From Gracilaria caudata (taxonomy: Eukaryota; Rhodophyta; Florideophyceae; Gracilariales; Gracilariaceae), in assembly GCA_030374735.1 (NCBI GenBank), contig JASCIV010000436.1, positions 7,645-20,183 of the forward strand: a stretch of 12,539 nucleotides of DNA, given 5' to 3'. The position numbers were made by a program, and so were the translations under genes. Below, piece after piece: positions 8,189-12,539 of the stretch. Under the pieces are notes generated by a model, which saw nothing but the letters and a program-made list of their open reading frames with translations, ran no database searches and was not told where the DNA came from. The stretch's first letter is position 1; every line of letters starts with the position of its first letter.

Positions 8189-8682
8189 GATGTCGGTCAG
8201 CGCCGGTTGTGTGTCACGCCACGCACGCGGGTCACTGTCAGGCGGCGGAGGTGCTGACGGCAGCTGTTATGTAGACCTGACAGCTGACTCGGCAGCCAAA
8301 CCGCGTCTCCCCGACGCGGCCTTCATGCACAAATTATGTGCCACCTTGTGTTGGACTGCAACTCTTCGCAATGCTTCGCGAAGAAACAGCTGTCCATGAG
8401 CGGTGGCCCGAGACGCTTTCATTGCACGAGCGATGCACGCATACAACCAATGTGCTCCGCTGCACGCGTTTTAGCACATCGCATGGACGGAAGACGTCAG
8501 CAATTTGCTCGGTGAGCCCGAACTCACGACTTTCTTCAGTCCCGCGCTGACACGCTGGCGCAACAAATCCGAAACAATGCGCTCCATGCAGCGCGAATGG
8601 CTGCGTTCGCAGGCGATTTGCATCTTCATACACGACGCCTCAATCAACCACGCCGATGGTGCAGACGAAGCACTTCATTTCG

Positions 8683-8698
8683 CTTGCTTGCTTGCTTG
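8683..8698. repeat. CTTG tetranucleotide microsatellite
   Basis: Four perfect CTTG units, followed by imperfect copies to about 8713. Confidence 0.85.
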
Positions 8699-9083
8699 CC
8701 TGCCGGCTTGCTTTTCCGAATTAGCTTGCGGCGCTACTAGATTCAAAGCAACTCCCGAGCGTGCGGGCGTCCTCACGTTCGGTGCTGAGGGACCATCGGC
8801 TGCCTATTTCTGTTGCTCACTCACCCGCTCGCGGTGCGTTGTGCGTGTGGTGAGCACAATTCAGGGCGCGCGGCGTGTCGTTGTTGCTGTGATGACAGTC
8901 CGGCCATTTTCTCAACAGCGTCCCCCTCCCCCCACCGAACGCTCCGTCTCCCATTGCAACGTGTCCATGCGTGTGGAATGTGAAACGCCGCGGTTGTTCT
9001 GTACCGTCAACAACGTCGCGTCGGCAGCAATGCGGCGCGTACATACGGCTGTGAAACCCTCTGCGAGCACTGCTTTTCTTGGA

Positions 9084-9113
9084 ATGGAGCAAATGGAGCA
9101 AAACCTTTGCTCC
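9084..9113. repeat. Nine-base tandem repeat plus 8-bp hairpin
   Basis: ATGGAGCAA is repeated at 9084-9092 and 9093-9101. The second copy forms a perfect 8-bp inverted repeat: GGAGCAAA at 9095-9102, a three-base loop, and TTTGCTCC at 9106-9113. Confidence 0.7.
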
Positions 9114-9302
9114 TTCCCAGCACTGGAGATAGCTCTCTCAAGCATCTTCATAACTGGCGGCAACGATGAGTGCCCCTGAATCTGTATCATTTGCTTACAA
9201 ACTTCTCCATCATTCAAGTGAACCGCTCCTCTTCTACACATTCGAACAAATTCATCCCAACGTCCCCGTCACCGTCATGCTCCCTCCACGCAACTCAAAC
9301 AC

Positions 9303-9309
9303 TATAAAG
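9303..9309 (+). promoter_or_regulatory. TATA box of the cysteine-rich protein gene
   Basis: TATAAAG lies 96 bp upstream of the ATG at 9399. Initiation about 30 bp downstream would give a leader of roughly 65 nt. Confidence 0.55.
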
Positions 9310-9398
9310 ACTCCTTGCAACGCTCCCCCTTGCTCCGACCCTTCGTGCGATCATTCACGACTGCGTACGAAACCCATCCCTCCGTCGTCCAAGTCGCC

Positions 9399-10205
9399 AT
9401 GAACGTCCCAACCGCCTCACTCGTCCTGTTGGCCCTCGTGCCACTCGTTCTCGGCTCAGGTGGCGCATCGTACTGTGCGCCCGGCAACTTCATTTCTGAC
9501 ACAGGTTGCGTGCCATGCCCGTACGGTCTTTTCCAGCCCAATGCAAACGCGCGAGAATGTTGGACCTGTCCGTTGAACTCGTCGCCAAACGCAGAACAGG
9601 ATCTCTGCATCTGTGCGCCTGGTACTTCGTGGGATGTTGAACTCGCGTACTGCACCCCGTGTCCGGCTGGCACGTTTACAATTCCAGGAGATATGTTCAC
9701 CTGCCATCCATGCCCGCCTCAGACCTACCAACCGTCGTTGTCGTCCACCTCCTGTCTGCCGTGTCAGCCTGGATCCTTCTCAGCTGGTGGTGCCAGATTC
9801 TGCTCATCCTGTCCGCCAGGACGCGTACTCATCAACGGTGAGTGCTCTACGTGTCCGCGCGGTCTGACGTACAACGCTCGCACAGGAGCTTGCACCGACT
9901 GTCGACTGGGAATCATCGACCAACATGGAAGATGTACGCTGTGCCCCGCGGGACGTCTTCCAAACGCCGAGGGCACTGCTTGTGACGGATGCTCGCTCAA
10001 TCAGGCGCTGCTGTCTGACGGCACTTGTGGATCTTGCGAACCAGGACAGCGATACAACGCTGCTTCGCGCAGATGCGTGCCGTGCGGACGTGGCGAGTTT
10101 TCACCTAGTGGAAATGTGCTTTCGTCTTGCCAGCGTTGTCCTCCACCCACTCGCCCTAATGCCGAGAAGACCAGCTGCGTTCTGTGTCAAGGACCTCGCT
10201 GCTAA
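9399..10205 (+). CDS. Secreted cysteine-rich protein with 15 tandem CxxC-type units
   Basis: The intact frame encodes 268 residues. I chose ATG 9399 because the frame upstream lacks another ATG, the context is CGCCATGA, and the result begins with a clean signal peptide (hydrophobic 5-18, cleavage likely after VLG-19). The mature protein has 32 cysteines. Fifteen close pairs occur every 14-18 residues: 37/40, 54/57, 70/72, 85/88, 102/105, 119/122, 135/138, 149/152, 165/168, 179/182, 195/198, 210/213, 226/229, 244/247 and 260/263, plus single Cys26 and Cys268. Units such as CPAGTFTIPGDMFTCHPC match the ephrin-receptor-like/GCC2-GCC3 pattern (C-x-x-G-x-(Y/F)-x...C-x-x-C), also seen in TNFR-type ectodomains. 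There is no membrane segment, GPI signal or catalytic domain, so the protein is probably free in the cell wall or matrix. One N-glycosylation sequon is visible (Asn60). A binding or adhesive role is likely; the ligand is unknown. Confidence 0.85.
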   Translation: MNVPTASLVLLALVPLVLGSGGASYCAPGNFISDTGCVPCPYGLFQPNANARECWTCPLNSSPNAEQDLCICAPGTSWDVELAYCTPCPAGTFTIPGDMFTCHPCPPQTYQPSLSSTSCLPCQPGSFSAGGARFCSSCPPGRVLINGECSTCPRGLTYNARTGACTDCRLGIIDQHGRCTLCPAGRLPNAEGTACDGCSLNQALLSDGTCGSCEPGQRYNAASRRCVPCGRGEFSPSGNVLSSCQRCPPPTRPNAEKTSCVLCQGPRC

Positions 10206-10693
10206 CCGTATAACTTTCTCTGAGATGAGAATGATAACCTTTCGATATGGGCTTTTTGTTTTTACTTTTGTTGCAAAGCGTCCCAACTTCGTCACCACAA
10301 GTCTCCACGCAACCAAGATTATATCGCAATCACTGATGAACACACTTCTTGTACGAGAAGGTGAACACGCTTTTGAAGATTTCATCCTTCGTAGTTTATG
10401 CACCTACATCTGCTCCCGTCTATGACTCGCTCCAGCTACGTTCTAAATATATGTTAGTCATAAATACTTTGTCACACACGCCTTCTTTTTTAAAATGAAC
10501 TACGTGAAAACCACATCCTATATATTACTTAAATTGATAGCGGGAACCATAGTTTCAACAGTGTTTCCCTGGCGTGAAAAGCGAAGAGAAAACATACCCT
10601 CATATTGGTGTGAAGAATCGGGATGGTTTTTGGCCAAATGGCCTAGCCATCTCCTAGAATGTTGATATAAATAGCACTAGGAGCTAAACAGTT
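10206..10693. other. AT-rich 3' flank, no gene seen
   Basis: This stretch holds the presumed 3' UTR of the cysteine-rich gene and then AT-rich DNA. TATAAATA at 10666-10673 lies only 21 bp before the ATG of the TAF8-like relic, too close for a normal leader, so it may be fortuitous. Confidence 0.35.
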
Positions 10694-11617
10694 ATGGCGA
10701 ACAGAGTGGATGCATTCGTGCACCACCTCATGCGCGAAGCGCGCACAAACTATATACGCCACTGCGGAAAGCTTGTCTAAGAAAAGTATGGCAGAACACA
10801 CTGAAAAGCAACTAGTATCAGCTTACAACCTCTATCACCGATAGCGTAGCTGATTCACTGGCTGATATTGCGAAAGCTTTCATTGAACGATCAAGCAGCA
10901 CACCCAAAAAATTCACTGCACATAACGGTCGTACCGTGCCCAAGGTTTTGGATGTGTTAAAGGCGGTTGGATGGCTTTTTCACCACACTCGGATCGCAGT
11001 AAAGTACCGTCTGTACCAGGTACCTCGTCAAGTACGCCATGTATACGGAAGTTCCATTTCCGGGTAAGGTTCCAGCTTTTCCGACTGTGGTGCCTGTGAC
11101 TCCTGAACGGGGGAAGATGAGTGCCTCAGAATCTGGTGAAACGTGAAGAGCCGTAGAAAAGTCCTTGGCCCACGTGAACGAAGCCCAAAGGAAAGACGAT
11201 GACAGCGCCTCATTGCCGGCCGCTGCAGTGGTTGCCATTCCTGACAATCGTTCCTCGCTCTACCTGTGTGCTAGAGTAAGAGGATTTATGAGGAGGACCT
11301 GGCTGACCCTCTACGGGATTTCGTCGACACGGGATACTCTTGACGAAAAGAAAACGACGGTGTCAACCATGAAGAGAGATTCCCAATAAGGCTAACGCAA
11401 ACGAGCTGAAATAACAGCGCTGACCGCAGAAGCAGGAAATGAATTAGAAGACTCCGATCTCGCAAGGTCCGGACAATAGGAACATTTGCAACAGCTGCTA
11501 CGCTCGAGAGAACAGTTTCGCGTTTACTTTGAAAGAAGATTAATTCAGAACTCGGAGCCACAAAAGGTAGGCAACACTTCGCAGTACAAGAAACATCTAA
11601 CGGACTTGGTTCTCTAG
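10694..11617 (+). pseudogene. Decayed TAF8-like (TFIID histone-fold subunit) gene
   Basis: ATG 10694 opens MANRVDAFVHHLMREARTN, which stops at TAA 10778-10780. The reading then passes through two other frames (to 10844 and then 10816-11067) that together give SITDSVADSLADIAKAFIER and HNGRTVPKVLDVLKAV. This matches the BTP/bromodomain-associated histone fold: a Leu/Ala helix, then NGRT before the last helix. The original frame resumes near 11010 with TEVPFPGKVPAFP, like the VPFP-x-PxFP segment after the fold in TAF8. It continues past TGA 11144 to SLPAAAVVAIPDNRSSLY (compare LPxFPDxHTY of the TAF8 C-terminal domain), then TRDTLDEKKTTVSTMKR. After stops at 11387, 11393 and 11477 it reaches EHLQQLLRSREQFRVYFERR, ending at TAG 11615-11617. 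TAF8 normally joins TFIID by pairing with TAF10. This copy has at least five disruptions and cannot encode a full subunit. TAF3 or another BTP protein is a less likely parent. Confidence 0.6.
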
Positions 11618-11679
11618 AAGAGTTGTGGCATACCGTAGAACGTTAAATAGCTTCAGGCTAAATTCGTACATGAGACAGT

Positions 11680-12375
11680 TCATCTGTGTATGTTGCATTT
11701 GAACATTAGCAGACATAATGTCTTCGTTTGGGTTCGCAGTAAACGGAATGAAATCGCCAGCATTCTTTCTTGTCAACTCATTGATGGAAGCTTGGAAATG
11801 GCCCAGGAGTTGCCTTGTTCCGATATGTCTGTAGCGATAGAGACGGATGACAATCCTGCGCTTTCCATGTCCATTGTAAGATCGCGCATGCTTTTTTCGT
11901 GTGTTGGGAATTAGCCCACCCTTGCTGGTCAGTTAGAATGTGAGAACTCTTGAACACCGGACGCCACTTGCCCTCCCCCGGACTCGATATTTGTTAAACA
12001 TTCGCATACTCACTCCATGGAAGTTGGTGTTTGCATAAGCTAGAAGCTCAGTTTCATAGACGAAAGTTCTGACACCGTTGGAAGCCTTATAAGGCTGTGA
12101 GATATGGCTTTGGACAACTACGAGTTGACTCAGTAGTCTTCAGTACAAGTTCAACTGGCTGCCCTTTGGTGAACATTATGCAAAACATACTGAAGTCAAC
12201 AGCACCCAACATTTGTTCAATCTCTTCTCTGTACCTCCCACTTCTCCCTATTTTGAGTTTGAACTGTTCTTCGAATAGACGAGTGCAATAGGATCATTCG
12301 GAGCGAATGATCAGGAGCAGGTTTTCCAGAAATTTTGACTTCGGAGTAGCGAGAAAGGTCGAGCCTTCCATGATA
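11680..12375 (-). pseudogene. Decayed copine-like tandem C2-domain gene
   Basis: The minus strand, mainly in one frame from 12298 to 11597, shows two C2-like stretches. The first has NDPIALVYSKNSS then GEVGGTEKRLN, matching SDP-(F/I)-xVLY...(G)RTExIKNxLN of copine C2A. Upstream in another frame, near 12340-12370, is RYSEVKISGKPAP. The second has PYKASNGVRTFVYETELL (YRxxxxGxWxxVYxTEVI), then KRRIVIRLYRYRHIG and LLGHFQASINELTR, matching the C2B DFIGEFTTSLxEL. In-frame stops lie at 12248-12250, 11933-11935 and two sites between 12130 and 12180. Several calcium-binding aspartates are lost. Copines bind membrane phospholipid in a calcium-dependent way and carry a vWA domain after the C2 pair; no vWA domain is seen. 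The family call rests on motif order and could instead be another double-C2 protein. The relic ends about 60 bp from the TAF8-like relic, tail to tail, and may begin beyond 12375. Confidence 0.45.
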
Positions 12376-12539
12376 TTGAACAGGTAGGTTAAACGATGCA
12401 CCCGTATATTGTAACAGATCGATAGCACAGCACAGGACAGTGACGAGTATTGTAGAGCAGTGATGTAGTTTGTCACCGAAATTCAGGACAGAGACTGTGT
12501 CCTGGTAGCTACTTAAGAAGTGTAGAGTACCACGATTGC

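Larger units (their letters stand above)
7269..9302. other. Two kilobases without a convincing gene
   Basis: Several open frames of 100-200 codons occur here, but none resembles a known family. The minus frame 8162-7641 begins only with TTG, and a stop precedes it directly. The plus frame 8577-9179 (200 codons from ATG) contains a stretch translated from a CTTG microsatellite. A plus-strand TATAAAG at 8146-8152 is followed 44 bp later by an ATG at 8190 opening a 69-codon frame, without family signal. This stretch may hold promoters or noncoding RNAs for the flanking genes. Confidence 0.35.

Noticed and set aside
8577..9179. 200-codon plus-strand open frame before the cysteine-rich gene
   Set aside because: Part of it is a translated CTTG microsatellite, no promoter is visible at a suitable distance, and there is no family signal. 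It remains possible but unsupported.
10666..10673. TATAAATA as promoter of the TAF8-like relic
   Set aside because: It is only 21 bp before the ATG, so transcription would be expected to begin at or after the start codon.
283..12298. Reassigned stop codons or programmed frameshifts as an explanation for the broken genes
   Set aside because: TAA, TAG and TGA all interrupt the relics, frameshifts occur as well, and the intact genes in the same window contain no internal stops. Ordinary decay is simpler.
1..12539. tRNA, rRNA or CRISPR content
   Set aside because: No tRNA-like arms, rRNA core sequences or regularly spaced direct repeats were seen on either strand.

Overview
The window reads as nuclear DNA of a eukaryote, most likely a multicellular red alga such as a Chondrus-like florideophyte. 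The intact genes are single-exon with good secretory signal peptides. There are TATA boxes but no operons or Shine-Dalgarno sites. A compact GC-rich gene island (about 3.7-10.2 kb) is flanked by AT-richer DNA full of decayed coding sequence, the arrangement known for Chondrus. The taxonomic call is inference from gene style and protein families; no marker gene is present.

Left flank (1-3660): a broken PiggyBac-like DDE transposase lies on the minus strand. It has two in-frame stops and two probable frameshifts. A TTAA tetranucleotide at 2313-2316 sits where the 5' end of that element would be expected. Beyond it is AT-rich DNA with no recognisable gene but with one striking terminator-like hairpin at 3226-3253.

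Central island (3661-10205): about 0.8 kb of CpG-rich, motif-dense DNA precedes an intact gene for a secreted histidine-brace protein of the LPMO (chitin-binding type 4) kind with a basic, cysteine-rich C-terminal tail (4540-5655). Next come a 264-bp MITE-like element with TTAA target duplications, a 241-codon orphan reading frame on the minus strand with its own TATA box, and about 2 kb without a convincing gene. Last is an intact gene for a secreted 32-cysteine protein built of 15 tandem CxxC-type units (9399-10205), also with a TATA box at almost the same distance from its ATG.

Right flank (10206-12539): two decayed cellular genes converge tail to tail. One is a TAF8-like (TFIID subunit, histone-fold) relic on the plus strand. 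The other is a copine-like (tandem C2 domain) relic on the minus strand. Each can be followed mainly in one frame with several in-frame stops, which indicates old unselected copies rather than introns.

The two intact secreted proteins would both act outside the cell: a putative copper oxidase on wall or foreign polysaccharide, and a cysteine-rich adhesive or receptor-like ectodomain. Nothing in the sequence shows that they are co-regulated. No RNA gene, CRISPR array, or bacterial operon was found.
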